Below, in pieces: positions 9,021 to 17,328 of a stretch of 36,808 nt of DNA. The notes beneath the pieces are model-generated. The model saw only the letters and a program-made list of their open reading frames with translations, ran no database searches and had not been told where the DNA came from. The first letter of the stretch is position 1, and each line of letters starts with the position of its first letter. This DNA is from Phycisphaerales bacterium. Lineage in GTDB: Bacteria; Planctomycetota; Phycisphaerae; Phycisphaerales; SM1A02. The position numbers and the translations under genes were made by a program. The stretch spans positions 1 to 36,808 of the forward strand of contig JABABS010000090.1 of NCBI GenBank assembly GCA_014238125.1, in the 5' to 3' direction.

Positions 9021-10208
9021 TTATAAATTACCGCGTCGGTCTTGCTCTAATTCAAGTGCTTCGAAAAGTGCTTTGAAGTTACCTTTGCCGAAGGATTGAC
9101 TACCTCTCCTGCAAATAATTTCAAAGAATAATGTCGGTCGGTCTTGCACAGGTCGAGTAAAGAGTTGTAATAGGTATCCTTGATCATCACGATCAACTAA
9201 AATACCGAGATCTTGAATGATCTTCTTTTCTTCCTTGATATCACCAACTCGATCCCAAACCATTTCATAATATGTGTCAGGGAGGCGAAGGAAATTTACA
9301 CCGCGCTTGCGTAACTCTCGGATACTTTCAATTGCATCGTCTGTTCGGAATGCGAGGTGCTGAATTCCTGGTGTATCGTCATGCCAATCAAGATATTCCT
9401 GAATTTGACTTTTTCGTTTACCCTCGGCAGGTTCGTTAATTGGAAATTTAATCAAGCCGCCACCAGATGACATCACTTTCGACATTAAAGCAGAATATTC
9501 GGTAGAAATATCTGCGTCGTCAAAGTGTTTGAACATTGAGAAATCCAGAACGTTCTCGTACCAATCAACGGTGTCATCCATTTGATTGAGATGCACGTTT
9601 CCAACGCAATGATCAAGGAATTTCAATCCACATGGGTTGTCTTTATTAAACTGATTGAGGGGGTGATCAGTTGGAACAAAGCCGGGTAAGATAGTTCCAC
9701 CCTTTTTTACGTTTGGAAGTGCATAATCTCCACTTCGAGAAATGAAAGAGTGAACAACATCGCCATACGTTTTGATTCCTGCTCGAAATACTTCTCCATG
9801 CTCATCGGTTGTTTTATAGGGTTTGTAGGCAATTTTACCACCATTTTCAACCGCTTGATTGAATGCTCGTTCTGCATCGAAGACTGTGAATGCAATGTCC
9901 TTCACCCCATCTCCAAATAGGTTGATATGGCGTTGGGCGGGATGATCTTTTGTGAGACCAGTAGTGATAATGAGCCGAATATTGCCTTGTGTGAGCAAGT
10001 ATGAGGCTTCTTCTCGATTACCAGTGGTCAAATCGTCAACTTGAGTGACTTGAAATCCGAATGCGTATGCGTAGTAGAAGGCAGCTTGTTTTGCATTTCC
10101 AACGTATAATCTGACATGATCGACATCAATCAGGTGCAGAGGGTCGGTTGCAGCTACTTCTACGGCGTTTGTTGCAGTTTCAGATTTTTGGTCAGTATTG
10201 GGTTGCAT
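9021..10208 (-). CDS. hppD: 4-Hydroxyphenylpyruvate dioxygenase
   Basis: This iron(II) enzyme of 395 residues converts 4-hydroxyphenylpyruvate to homogentisate, the first committed step of tyrosine degradation. Two vicinal-oxygen-chelate domains are visible. The iron ligands are His200 (LDHCVGNV), His284 (IQHLAFRT) and Glu363 (LFFEIICRRG), with the spacing expected of the family. The start at 10208 is preferred over the in-frame ATG at 10241, because the strong Shine-Dalgarno AGAGGAG lies 5 bases before 10208 and the extra 11 residues do not belong to the family. It is the first gene of the minus-strand operon with hgmA and is divergent from the GroES-like gene at 10312. Confidence 0.95.
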   Translation of the reverse strand: MQPNTDQKSETATNAVEVAATDPLHLIDVDHVRLYVGNAKQAAFYYAYAFGFQVTQVDDLTTGNREEASYLLTQGNIRLIITTGLTKDHPAQRHINLFGDGVKDIAFTVFDAERAFNQAVENGGKIAYKPYKTTDEHGEVFRAGIKTYGDVVHSFISRSGDYALPNVKKGGTILPGFVPTDHPLNQFNKDNPCGLKFLDHCVGNVHLNQMDDTVDWYENVLDFSMFKHFDDADISTEYSALMSKVMSSGGGLIKFPINEPAEGKRKSQIQEYLDWHDDTPGIQHLAFRTDDAIESIRELRKRGVNFLRLPDTYYEMVWDRVGDIKEEKKIIQDLGILVDRDDQGYLLQLFTRPVQDRPTLFFEIICRRGSQSFGKGNFKALFEALELEQDRRGNL

Positions 10209-10297
10209 GCGATCTCCTCTACATCTATTTACAATAGCCATGATACAGATATCTTCATTGCTTGGAAGGAAAATCTGCTCAGAATGTCAATGCTAAC

Positions 10298-10303
10298 TAT
10301 GAT
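10298..10303 (+). promoter_or_regulatory. -10 box of the GroES-like/aroA operon
   Basis: TATGAT at 10298-10303 would place the transcript start near 10310, two bases before the ATG at 10312. No Shine-Dalgarno sequence is present in front of this ATG, so a leaderless mRNA is predicted. No convincing -35 box lies at 15-19 bp. Confidence 0.35.
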
Positions 10304-10311
10304 GCACAATT

Positions 10312-10632
10312 ATGGCGAAATCAACGACTAAAAAACACGTTCTTGAGACCGTAGAACCTATTGGTGATCGGGTTCTTATTCGAAAGGATGAGGATCGAAA
10401 AATAACCAAAGTTGGCATCCACCTCCCCGATAAAATTGAGATCCCAACACTGACTGGTCGTATCGTGGCAGTAAGTGCAGTGATCGAAAATAATCCTGAT
10501 TATCCGATTCAGCAATACGACAAGGTTCTCTTTAATCCGAAGCACTCAATCCCAGTAGATTTTGAAGGCGATAATCGTCTTTTTGTTGTGCCCATCGATG
10601 ATGTTGTTGCGATTTTTAGGCGAGATACATGA
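10312..10632 (+). CDS. GroES-like (Cpn10-fold) protein, no GroEL alongside
   Basis: The 106-residue protein matches the 10-kDa chaperonin fold along its length. EPIGDRVLIRKDED near residue 15 corresponds to the GroES start, LTGRIVAVS to the conserved strand after the mobile loop, YDKVLFNPKHSIPVDFEGDNRLFVVP to the middle, and DDVVAIF to the end. The mobile loop, normally GGIVLP-like, reads KVGIHLPDK, so the hydrophobic tripeptide that contacts GroEL is altered. An N-terminal lysine-rich extension of about 12 residues is extra. No groEL lies in the window, and the stop overlaps the aroA start by ATGA. It may be a second, specialised co-chaperonin or may have another role. Confidence 0.75.
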   Translation: MAKSTTKKHVLETVEPIGDRVLIRKDEDRKITKVGIHLPDKIEIPTLTGRIVAVSAVIENNPDYPIQQYDKVLFNPKHSIPVDFEGDNRLFVVPIDDVVAIFRRDT

Positions 10633-11939
10633 GAAAAAAAAATACAGGTTTGACTGCCGAGTCGGTCCCTGTTTTAAAAAGGGCTGGACATCGTACTGTA
10701 CGAGTTCCGGGCTCCAAGAGTTTAACGCAACGAGCGATCATGCTTGGTGCAATCGGAGCGGGGCGGACTGTTCTTTCTGAACCTTTGTTCTGTGATGACA
10801 CAAAATTATTAAGCGAAGCGATGGCAACATTAGGTGTTGGTGTGAAGTGGTCATCAAAAAAACTAATCTTGCACGGCATCGACGGAACGTTCCCACGCGG
10901 CGGCAATGTAAATCTAGGAGCAGGTGGAACACCATCACGTTTCATGATCGCTGCTGGGAGCTTATCATCGGAGCCGGTGGTTGTAGATGGAAATGATCGA
11001 ATGCGACAGCGACCTGTAGGTGAATTAGTAACGATGCTTGCACAATTGGGAGCATCGATTGAAGGCGACCATTTACCTGTGACTGTACAGAGCGCATCTA
11101 TCTTGGGTGGTGAATTGCACATACCAGTGACGAAATCAAGCCAGATTGTTTCTGCAATGTTATTGATAGCACCGTTTCTTGAAGGGGGGCTAACGCTTGT
11201 CTGTAAAAAACCAATTACTTCGGAATCATATGTAGACTTAACTTTAGAAACGCTTCGTGCCTTCGGTGTACCAGTTAGTGATATTGAAAGTGAAACAGAA
11301 AGAACAATAACTGTTCCGAAAACCCGCGTAACCCACCGCGAACTTGCGATCGAACCAGATGCGAGTTCAGCAGTATATTTCGCATCAGTTGCAGCTATCC
11401 ACAAGGGATTATGTGTAACACTAGAAGGGTTGCGTTTAGATTCTCATCAACCAGATGTAGAGGCAATTCGTTGGCTTGGCAAAATTGGAGCGGTTGTACA
11501 ACAGACTGAACTTGGATTGCAAGTTACAGGCACTGGGAAAGTTCATGGGTTTGGAGATCTTGATGCGTCGAGTTTTCCGGATGCATCCTTGTGTTTGGCA
11601 GCAGTTGCAGCCGTTGCTGATTCCCCATCTCGTATTTACGGGCTCGAAACGTTGCCACTTAAAGAATCGGATCGTATTGAAGTGATGGCTCGCTCTCTTG
11701 CAAAAGCAGGATGTGGTGTAGGTGCGGGAACAAGTGACCTTAGAATTTCCCCACTTCAAGGAAACAGCAGGCCAACTGCAATTGACCCAGTTGGGGATCA
11801 CCGAATCGCAATGTCCATGGCAGTGCTTGCAACGAAAAGATCGGGTATTTCGATTGTCGATCCGAAGTGTGTGACTAAAAGTTACCCTAACTTTTGGAAG
11901 GATTTACGAAAAGTTTACGAGGGGAATGAGGGACAATGA
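10629..11939 (+). CDS. aroA: 3-Phosphoshikimate 1-carboxyvinyltransferase (EPSP synthase)
   Basis: The enzyme makes EPSP from shikimate 3-phosphate and phosphoenolpyruvate in aromatic amino acid synthesis. The protein has 436 residues, the normal length. Visible motifs are VPGSKSLTQRA (near residue 24), RMRQRPVGEL (near 120), the PDAS and LPLKESDRIEVMA segments of the second domain, and GDHRIAMSMAV near the C-terminus. The loop that reads LGNAGTAMRP in E. coli is LGAGGTPSRF here: the glycine, threonine and arginine are kept, while the following proline is phenylalanine. The start overlaps the GroES-like gene by ATGA, and the stop overlaps the ABC exporter in the same way. Confidence 0.93.
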   Translation: MRKKNTGLTAESVPVLKRAGHRTVRVPGSKSLTQRAIMLGAIGAGRTVLSEPLFCDDTKLLSEAMATLGVGVKWSSKKLILHGIDGTFPRGGNVNLGAGGTPSRFMIAAGSLSSEPVVVDGNDRMRQRPVGELVTMLAQLGASIEGDHLPVTVQSASILGGELHIPVTKSSQIVSAMLLIAPFLEGGLTLVCKKPITSESYVDLTLETLRAFGVPVSDIESETERTITVPKTRVTHRELAIEPDASSAVYFASVAAIHKGLCVTLEGLRLDSHQPDVEAIRWLGKIGAVVQQTELGLQVTGTGKVHGFGDLDASSFPDASLCLAAVAAVADSPSRIYGLETLPLKESDRIEVMARSLAKAGCGVGAGTSDLRISPLQGNSRPTAIDPVGDHRIAMSMAVLATKRSGISIVDPKCVTKSYPNFWKDLRKVYEGNEGQ

Positions 11940-13759
11940 CTCACTTCAAACATTTTGCAAAACAGATGTTGCAGTGGCGTGGTCGTTTGATTCTTGCAGT
12001 TGCGCTTGCGGTTTTTTCAGCAATGGGTTTAGGTGTTGGCCTGCTTAGTTTAGGTCCAGCACTAGCGCTTATTCTGAACCCAGAAAGTGGACTCGCGTTG
12101 CCCGAACTAGCACAACAATTTAACGCTGAAAATCACTTTGTGTCTGTGCCAGATTGGTTTATTGCACAATTACCTGCGGAGAGATTTGACGGAGTGGTAT
12201 TTATATTGATTGGTGTTGGATGTTTGACTGTCATAGGTGGCATCGCAAACTTTTTACATTCATATTTGAGTGGTTGGATTGCTGTGCATACGGTTGCTCG
12301 CGTGCGGAAGCAAGCATTTGGTCACGTTCTAGGTTTAGAATTAGGCCGCGTTCTTCGGAGCGGGGCGAGTGAATTTATTTCTAGAATTGTGAGAGATGCC
12401 GAAGCCCTACAGGCAGGTTTGACAGTATTGATGGGTAAGTCTGTTGCTCATTTTTCAAAGGGAATAGCTGCCTTTATCGTTGCATGCGTGTTTGATGTTA
12501 GACTTGTTGTGATTGCGATTTTAGTTTTGCCAATTCTCGCGATTGTTCTTCAAAAAATTGGTCGCCGAATTCGTAAGGGTTCTAAGACATCCCTCGCAGT
12601 TCAGCAAGAACTATTGCGTATTTCTAACGAAGCCGTACAAGGACTGCGGGCTGTAAAAGTGAACACCGCAGAACATTCAATAGAAAATAAATTTTCTTCT
12701 GAGAACGATCGTCTAATTAAAGCAGAGATGAAAGTTCGAATCGCCCGTGCCTTGATGAGCCCACTCATGGAAATCCTCTCGATAATTGTACTTGGTACAC
12801 TCGCAGCAATTGCTGCAAAATCTATCATTGACGGTGCGTTAGACTTTGATCGCTTCTTGCTTTCAATCGGTTCGCTCGCTGTTGCTGGTGGATCGCTTAG
12901 ACCTCTTTCTGGCATGGTCGCCCAAATCCAAGCATCGGAAGCGCCCGCTGAGAGGTTACAGGATATTCTCACAACCCCTCTTGAAGATGAAACCCAGCGG
13001 CAACCAATTTCACCACATGCTAAAACAATAGTTTTTGATGAGGTTACTTTTACGTATGAAGATGCAACTAAACCATCAATCAATGGTGTTTCCTTAACCA
13101 TTAAACACGGAGAATGCGTTGCTATTGTCGGTCCAAATGGTTCAGGCAAAACGACTCTCCTTTCGATGTTGCCTCGTTTGTTGACGCCTCAATCAGGAAT
13201 TATTTCTATTGACTCTGTAGATATTTCTGAAGTTGATTTGCATTCGCTTCGTTCACAAATAGGTGTCGTAACGCAAGAAACAGTTCTGTTTCGAGGAACG
13301 ATCGCAGAAAACATCCGTTTTGGAATTGATGCGACGATGGAACAAGTTCGAGAGGCAGCTGAGCATGCTCATGCAGCAGAGTTTATTGAAGCGATGGATG
13401 GAACTTATGAAGCAAATATCTACGAATCAGGTACTTCATTAAGTGGAGGGCAACGCCAGCGTTTGGCAATTGCGCGGGCGATGTTACGTGATCCAGCAAT
13501 TCTTATTCTTGATGAGGCGACAAGTCAGATAGATACAGAATCAGAGGCATTGATCAATGATACCCTTGATCGTTTTTGTGAATCTAGAACAGTATTGATT
13601 ATTGCGCATCGCTTATCAACCGTGCAAATGGCAGATCGCATTGTTGTTCTCGATAATGGTGAGTTGGTTGACACAGGCACACATGAAGAATTGCTTAGTC
13701 GTTGCGACGTGTACACCCGTCTTGCGCAGACGCAACTTGTAACTTCTACAGATGATTAA
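11936..13759 (+). CDS. ABC exporter, fused membrane and ATPase domains (MsbA-like)
   Basis: This half-size exporter of 607 residues probably works as a homodimer in the inner membrane. The N-terminal part (about residues 1-330) is a type I ABC membrane domain with roughly six hydrophobic helices, including a long periplasmic loop between the first two. The C-terminal ATPase is complete: Walker A GPNGSGKTT (near residue 398), Q-loop VVTQET, signature LSGGQRQR, Walker B ILILDEAT and H-loop IIAHRLST. The substrate cannot be told; relatives export lipid A, lipids, peptides or drugs. It is joined to aroA by an ATGA overlap, and its end overlaps the next lipoprotein gene by 8 bases. Confidence 0.88.
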   Translation: MTHFKHFAKQMLQWRGRLILAVALAVFSAMGLGVGLLSLGPALALILNPESGLALPELAQQFNAENHFVSVPDWFIAQLPAERFDGVVFILIGVGCLTVIGGIANFLHSYLSGWIAVHTVARVRKQAFGHVLGLELGRVLRSGASEFISRIVRDAEALQAGLTVLMGKSVAHFSKGIAAFIVACVFDVRLVVIAILVLPILAIVLQKIGRRIRKGSKTSLAVQQELLRISNEAVQGLRAVKVNTAEHSIENKFSSENDRLIKAEMKVRIARALMSPLMEILSIIVLGTLAAIAAKSIIDGALDFDRFLLSIGSLAVAGGSLRPLSGMVAQIQASEAPAERLQDILTTPLEDETQRQPISPHAKTIVFDEVTFTYEDATKPSINGVSLTIKHGECVAIVGPNGSGKTTLLSMLPRLLTPQSGIISIDSVDISEVDLHSLRSQIGVVTQETVLFRGTIAENIRFGIDATMEQVREAAEHAHAAEFIEAMDGTYEANIYESGTSLSGGQRQRLAIARAMLRDPAILILDEATSQIDTESEALINDTLDRFCESRTVLIIAHRLSTVQMADRIVVLDNGELVDTGTHEELLSRCDVYTRLAQTQLVTSTDD

Positions 13760-14534
13760 GATTATTAGATTTCTGGCGTGTTTAATTTTTACGTTCTCGT
13801 ACAGTTGTACGTCAAGCGAAAATGATACCCAACAAGAAGGTATTCGTGTTATTTCATTGAGCCCTGGAATAACAGCATCTCTTATCGACATGGGTTTTAG
13901 CGACCAAATTGTTGGCAGAAGTGCATTTTGTGAAATGGATTCAATTCCAGTTGTTGGAGATTTGTATTCAGTTGATTTTGAGCGGCTGCTTCGCCTTCAT
14001 CCAACACACGTTTTTGTGCAACAGCAAGTAGGCGGAATTGATTCTCATCTTGAAGAACTTGCAGAGAACGGTACGTTTATTTTGCGAAGTTGGAAATTGA
14101 ATACAATAGAAGACATCAAACAACTTTCTGCAGGTCTTTCTTCAATGCTAAAAGTGGAATATCCAAATGCTAATTTTGAGTTCGATCAAGCAGCAATCTC
14201 TGATGAACCAACTTTGCTGATGACAAGCGGATCAGATCAGAACGTTGGAATTTGTTTTGGGAATAATACGTATCTTGATGATATCTGGGAAGCAATTGGT
14301 GGCGTGAATGTATTAGAGAGGGATGGATGGCAAAAATTATCATTAGAAGACATTGCAAGGCTCGCACCTAGTAGAATCCTCATTGTGTCTGATGTTCACA
14401 TTTCAAATCGTGGTTCCTTAAAAACACTAGGTATTCCTATTATTCAGTTTATTCATAAAGATGTTTTGATCCCTTCGACGCGAATAGCGCAAGTTGCACA
14501 GTCCCTACAAGTGAGAATGGTGAAAACCAAATGA
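13752..14534 (+). CDS. Substrate-binding lipoprotein of a BtuF/FepB-type ABC importer
   Basis: This 260-residue protein has an N-terminal signal ending in a lipobox (TFSYSC, Cys19), so it is probably anchored to a membrane facing the periplasm. The mature part resembles the helical-backbone class III binding proteins: IRVISLSPGITASLIDMGFSDQIVGRS at the start of the first lobe, a DFERLLRLHPTHVFV segment, and a second lobe with LDDIWEAIGGVNVL. This class delivers vitamin B12, heme or ferric siderophores. The next two genes encode the matching permease and ATPase, each overlapping its neighbour, so the three form one importer. Which chelate it binds cannot be told. At 260 residues it is near the short end of the family. 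Confidence 0.8.
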   Translation: MIKIIRFLACLIFTFSYSCTSSENDTQQEGIRVISLSPGITASLIDMGFSDQIVGRSAFCEMDSIPVVGDLYSVDFERLLRLHPTHVFVQQQVGGIDSHLEELAENGTFILRSWKLNTIEDIKQLSAGLSSMLKVEYPNANFEFDQAAISDEPTLLMTSGSDQNVGICFGNNTYLDDIWEAIGGVNVLERDGWQKLSLEDIARLAPSRILIVSDVHISNRGSLKTLGIPIIQFIHKDVLIPSTRIAQVAQSLQVRMVKTK

Positions 14535-15511
14535 AGTCTCGGCATATCTTTGTGTGGATTGTCTTGCTAATGTTGCTCGTTGCGGCTTGTGTTGCACGGC
14601 TGATGGTTACCCGCAGTCCAATTGGCGAATTGTCATTTATTTGGCCAGATACAACTTACATTGGATACCGACTTGTACCTATGCTTGCTGCAATTATTGT
14701 CGGTGGTGCGCTCGGTGTTTCGGGAATGGGATTGCAAGTGTTGTTACGAAATCCCCTTGCTTCTCCGTGGATTCTTGGGTTATCAAGTGGAGCAGGTCTT
14801 GGCGTGATGGCTTCAATGATGATCGAACATTATCGAGGCATTGGGTTTCCAGAGGGTGAAACTATCGGCGCTGTTGCAGGTGCAATTTTTGCCCTTGTTG
14901 CTGTGTATTTATTATCGCGTGGACGCGGCGGTCTTGATCCTGTGACTATGGTGCTCGTTGGAGTTGTTATTTCAGTGATTTGCGGCGCTGGAATTATGGT
15001 GCTGCAGCATCTCGTCCCGATGGGGCTGCGTGGTTCGTTTACGACATGGTTAATGGGGAGTTTGCCAGAGACAATGTCGTATGCTCGGCTTGGAATTTTA
15101 GGTGGGGTTGTTGCCATGGGAACATTGCTACTTGCGTGGTGGGGACCATCACTTGATGCAGCTTGTTTGTCTGATGATGAGGCAACGAGCGTTGGCGTAT
15201 ATTTGCCAGCCCTGCGATTTCGTTTGTTTTTAGTTTCAAGTATTCTTGCTGCAGTTGGGGTCATAATTGCTGGCCCAATTGCTTTCGTAGGATTAATTGC
15301 ACCACACGGTGCAAGGATATTACTGCGATCAAATCACAGGATGCTTGCCGTTGGATCAGCAATTGTTGGAGCGTTATTACTCGTAGGCGCAGATGATGCA
15401 CGACAGTTAATAGATTTGGGAACGGGGCGTTTACCCGTCGGTATTTTGACAAGTGGGATCGGTGGCGTGGTTTTTCTACTGTTACTTCTTCGCGGGAGGG
15501 GCAAGGTATGA
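14531..15511 (+). CDS. FecCD/BtuC-type ABC permease
   Basis: The 326-residue membrane protein has about nine to ten hydrophobic segments. It shows family phrases such as GGALGVSGMGLQVLLRNPLASPWILGLSSGAGLG near residues 56-90 and GPIAFVGLIAPHGARIL near 255, the latter lying at the coupling site for the ATPase. It is the transmembrane subunit of a vitamin B12, heme or siderophore importer and would function as a dimer with two ATPase subunits. It overlaps the upstream binding-protein gene and the downstream ATPase gene, each through ATGA. Confidence 0.88.
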   Translation: MKSRHIFVWIVLLMLLVAACVARLMVTRSPIGELSFIWPDTTYIGYRLVPMLAAIIVGGALGVSGMGLQVLLRNPLASPWILGLSSGAGLGVMASMMIEHYRGIGFPEGETIGAVAGAIFALVAVYLLSRGRGGLDPVTMVLVGVVISVICGAGIMVLQHLVPMGLRGSFTTWLMGSLPETMSYARLGILGGVVAMGTLLLAWWGPSLDAACLSDDEATSVGVYLPALRFRLFLVSSILAAVGVIIAGPIAFVGLIAPHGARILLRSNHRMLAVGSAIVGALLLVGADDARQLIDLGTGRLPVGILTSGIGGVVFLLLLLRGRGKV

Positions 15512-16254
15512 GGTTGCACATTTCTTCTTTAAGTGTTCGTTATGGAAAACTAACTGCACTTCGCGATATTACTGCGAGCGCTGAGGGTGGAGAAATTGTT
15601 TGCGTTCTTGGACCAAATGCTTCAGGTAAATCAACACTTCTTCGATGTGTTGCTGGGCTGCAAACACCAACACGGGGAAAAGTTTTATTCGACGGCGCTT
15701 CATTATTGCGATTGCATCCACGCGAGCGTGCATCAAAAGTAGCGTGGGTGCCACGAAGTTCAGAAGTTGGTGGTCGTTTTACACTGCGACGTGTTGTCGA
15801 ACTTGGTCGGTATGCACTTGGGCCTTCGCCTGCGAGGGTTGACGATGCACTTGCAACTGTTGATTTGCTCAGCCGCGCCGATACGATTTGGCACGAAGCA
15901 AGTGCTGGGATGAAACAGCGCACTTCAATTGCTCGTGCGCTTGCACAAAGAACTCCGGGAGGGTTACTTGTACTTGATGAACCAACATCTGCTTTGGACC
16001 TACGTCACATTCAAATTGTTTCAGAAGTGCTTCGAAAATGTGCTTCCGAAGGTGATCTTGTTATTACTGCTATTCATGATGTAGCACTTGCAATTCACAT
16101 GGCTGACACTGCTTTTGTCCTCCGAAACGGTGAATTGGTTCTAGCAGGAAAAAGTTCCGCGGTTCTATCGCCGGGCTCATTAGGAGAAGTTTTTGGTGTA
16201 GACCTCGCTTGGGCCACTGACGACGCTGGCAAGCGGCACCTAATTTGCCCATAG
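15508..16254 (+). CDS. ABC importer ATPase with altered Q-loop and signature
   Basis: This 248-residue ATPase of the BtuD/FepC type is the third gene of the importer. Walker A is intact (GPNASGKST, residues 35-43), as are Walker B (LLVLDE, 153-158) and the H-loop His (AIHDVALA). Two normally invariant places differ. The Q-loop position in the phrase WVPRSS is Arg83 rather than Gln, and the signature LSGGQ is ASAGM (131-135). The gene is full length and ends with a normal C-terminal region, so it is not a pseudogene by length. No terminator is visible before the promoter of the next gene, only 37 bases on. Confidence 0.85.
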   Translation: MRLHISSLSVRYGKLTALRDITASAEGGEIVCVLGPNASGKSTLLRCVAGLQTPTRGKVLFDGASLLRLHPRERASKVAWVPRSSEVGGRFTLRRVVELGRYALGPSPARVDDALATVDLLSRADTIWHEASAGMKQRTSIARALAQRTPGGLLVLDEPTSALDLRHIQIVSEVLRKCASEGDLVITAIHDVALAIHMADTAFVLRNGELVLAGKSSAVLSPGSLGEVFGVDLAWATDDAGKRHLICP

Positions 16255-16257
16255 TTA

Positions 16258-16284
16258 TTGACCCGGGGACAAAGTTGGTATGCT
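16258..16284 (+). promoter_or_regulatory. Promoter of the 148-residue protein gene, leaderless type
   Basis: A -35-like TTGACC (16258-16263) and an extended -10 box (TGG plus TATGCT, 16279-16284) are 15 bp apart. Transcription would start at about 16291, which is the first base of the ATG. No Shine-Dalgarno is possible, so the mRNA should be leaderless. Confidence 0.45.
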
Positions 16285-16290
16285 GCACAT

Positions 16291-16737
16291 ATGACGAAGA
16301 TCATCACAATCATCATCATCGTGAGTACTGTTTGGTCAGTGATTTCTGGAATTATCGAAAAGCATAAAAAAGACAAACTTACAAAGCAGGGGAATGTAGG
16401 CTTAAAGAAAGCACAGACACAAGTCCAGAGCCCACGGGAATCCTTATCCGAAATATTTGAAGCAAGAATCAATGCTTTGCGAAAAAGACCTACAAAGAAA
16501 ACTCCAGTGTCCACAGAAGTGCTTGTAGCTCTCGACCCGATACAAAGGGATCAGACGAGGGCAGGAAGTCTCATCAAACCCTTGCACAAGCAAGATTGCC
16601 CGTTGCCAACGACAAAAGATAGGAAACGCCGTCAAACACGTGCAATGGCTGTTTCTAAACTCTTGAAGACACCCCACAGTGTGAGGACAGCAATTATTCT
16701 CACTGAAATCCTCTCTAAGCCTATTTCTCAACGATAG
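16291..16737 (+). CDS. Small membrane-anchored basic protein, unknown function
   Basis: The 148-residue protein has an N-terminal hydrophobic helix (about residues 4-22, isoleucine- and valine-rich) followed by a strongly basic, probably disordered region of about 100 residues. It ends in a short amphipathic helix near RTAIILTEILSKP. I recall a similar C-terminal helix in uncharacterised planctomycete proteins, but I cannot verify that here. The ATG at 16291 is chosen over the in-frame TTG at 16258 because the TTG is part of the predicted -35 box. The gene sits between the ABC importer and accB. Confidence 0.55.
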   Translation: MTKIITIIIIVSTVWSVISGIIEKHKKDKLTKQGNVGLKKAQTQVQSPRESLSEIFEARINALRKRPTKKTPVSTEVLVALDPIQRDQTRAGSLIKPLHKQDCPLPTTKDRKRRQTRAMAVSKLLKTPHSVRTAIILTEILSKPISQR

Positions 16738-16754
16738 GCATTATTTTCGGCAAA

Positions 16755-16787
16755 GATCGTTACACGATCGCCGCAGATCGCTATACT
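16755..16787 (+). promoter_or_regulatory. accBC promoter with three phased GATCG repeats
   Basis: The -10 box TATACT is at 16782-16787 and a -35-like TTACAC at 16760-16765 (spacer 16). GATCG occurs at 16755, 16766 and 16776, that is, 11 and 10 bp apart and on one face of the helix. The first two GATC units also form an inverted repeat (GATCG, 6 bases, GATCG with TTACAC between). The layout suggests a regulator site overlapping the promoter of the fatty-acid genes. The regulator is unknown. Confidence 0.4.
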
Positions 16788-16833
16788 TCGCGACATATTT
16801 GATGAACTCTGCTGGAATGGAGAATCTTTGCCA

Positions 16834-17310
16834 ATGATAGATATTCGAAAACTCAAAGAACTTGTAAAACTGATGGTCAATAATGACCTTGCTGAAATAG
16901 ATTTACGCGATCCTGATGAGCAAGTGACGCTACGCCGTCATGGTGAGAATGTAGTAATTCCACAAATGACTGCACCAGCAGCAACAGTAGTTGGTTCAGC
17001 GCCACCTGTAGCACTTGCAGTAGCAGAACCTGCAGCTGCAGTAGCAGAACCTGCAGCGCCAGCGGTTATGAGTGGGGAAGAAATAGCTAGTCCGATGGTT
17101 GGCACATTCTACGTTTCTGCAGATCCTGATGCCGCTGCGTTTGTTAAAGTTGGTGATACGGTTTCGAAAGATACTACCGTTTGCATTATAGAAGCCATGA
17201 AAATTTTTAACGAGATCAAAGCACAGTGTGCCGGTACCGTGTCACAAATCCTCGTTGAGAACGGCGATGCGGTTGAATTTGGTCAGCCATTGTTTATCGT
17301 TACACCGTAA
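16834..17310 (+). CDS. accB: Biotin carboxyl carrier protein of acetyl-CoA carboxylase
   Basis: The 158-residue protein carries biotin on Lys123 in the motif EAMKIFNE, within the C-terminal biotinyl domain (about residues 80-158). The N-terminal helix MIDIRKLKELVKLM and an alanine/proline-rich linker with repeated VAEPAA units are typical of AccB. It shuttles the carboxyl group from biotin carboxylase to the transferase in malonyl-CoA synthesis. GGAG at 16819-16822 lies 11 bases before the ATG at 16834 and 5 bases before an in-frame TTG at 16828, so the start could be two codons earlier. accC follows after 18 bases, and the transferase subunits are not in the window. Confidence 0.93.
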   Translation: MIDIRKLKELVKLMVNNDLAEIDLRDPDEQVTLRRHGENVVIPQMTAPAATVVGSAPPVALAVAEPAAAVAEPAAPAVMSGEEIASPMVGTFYVSADPDAAAFVKVGDTVSKDTTVCIIEAMKIFNEIKAQCAGTVSQILVENGDAVEFGQPLFIVTP

Positions 17311-17328
17311 CAGAGGATCAATCAAAAC

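Noticed and set aside
13752-16254. Cobalamin riboswitch controlling the BtuF/C/D-like importer
   Set aside because: The binding-protein gene overlaps the preceding ABC exporter gene, so no leader exists for a riboswitch.
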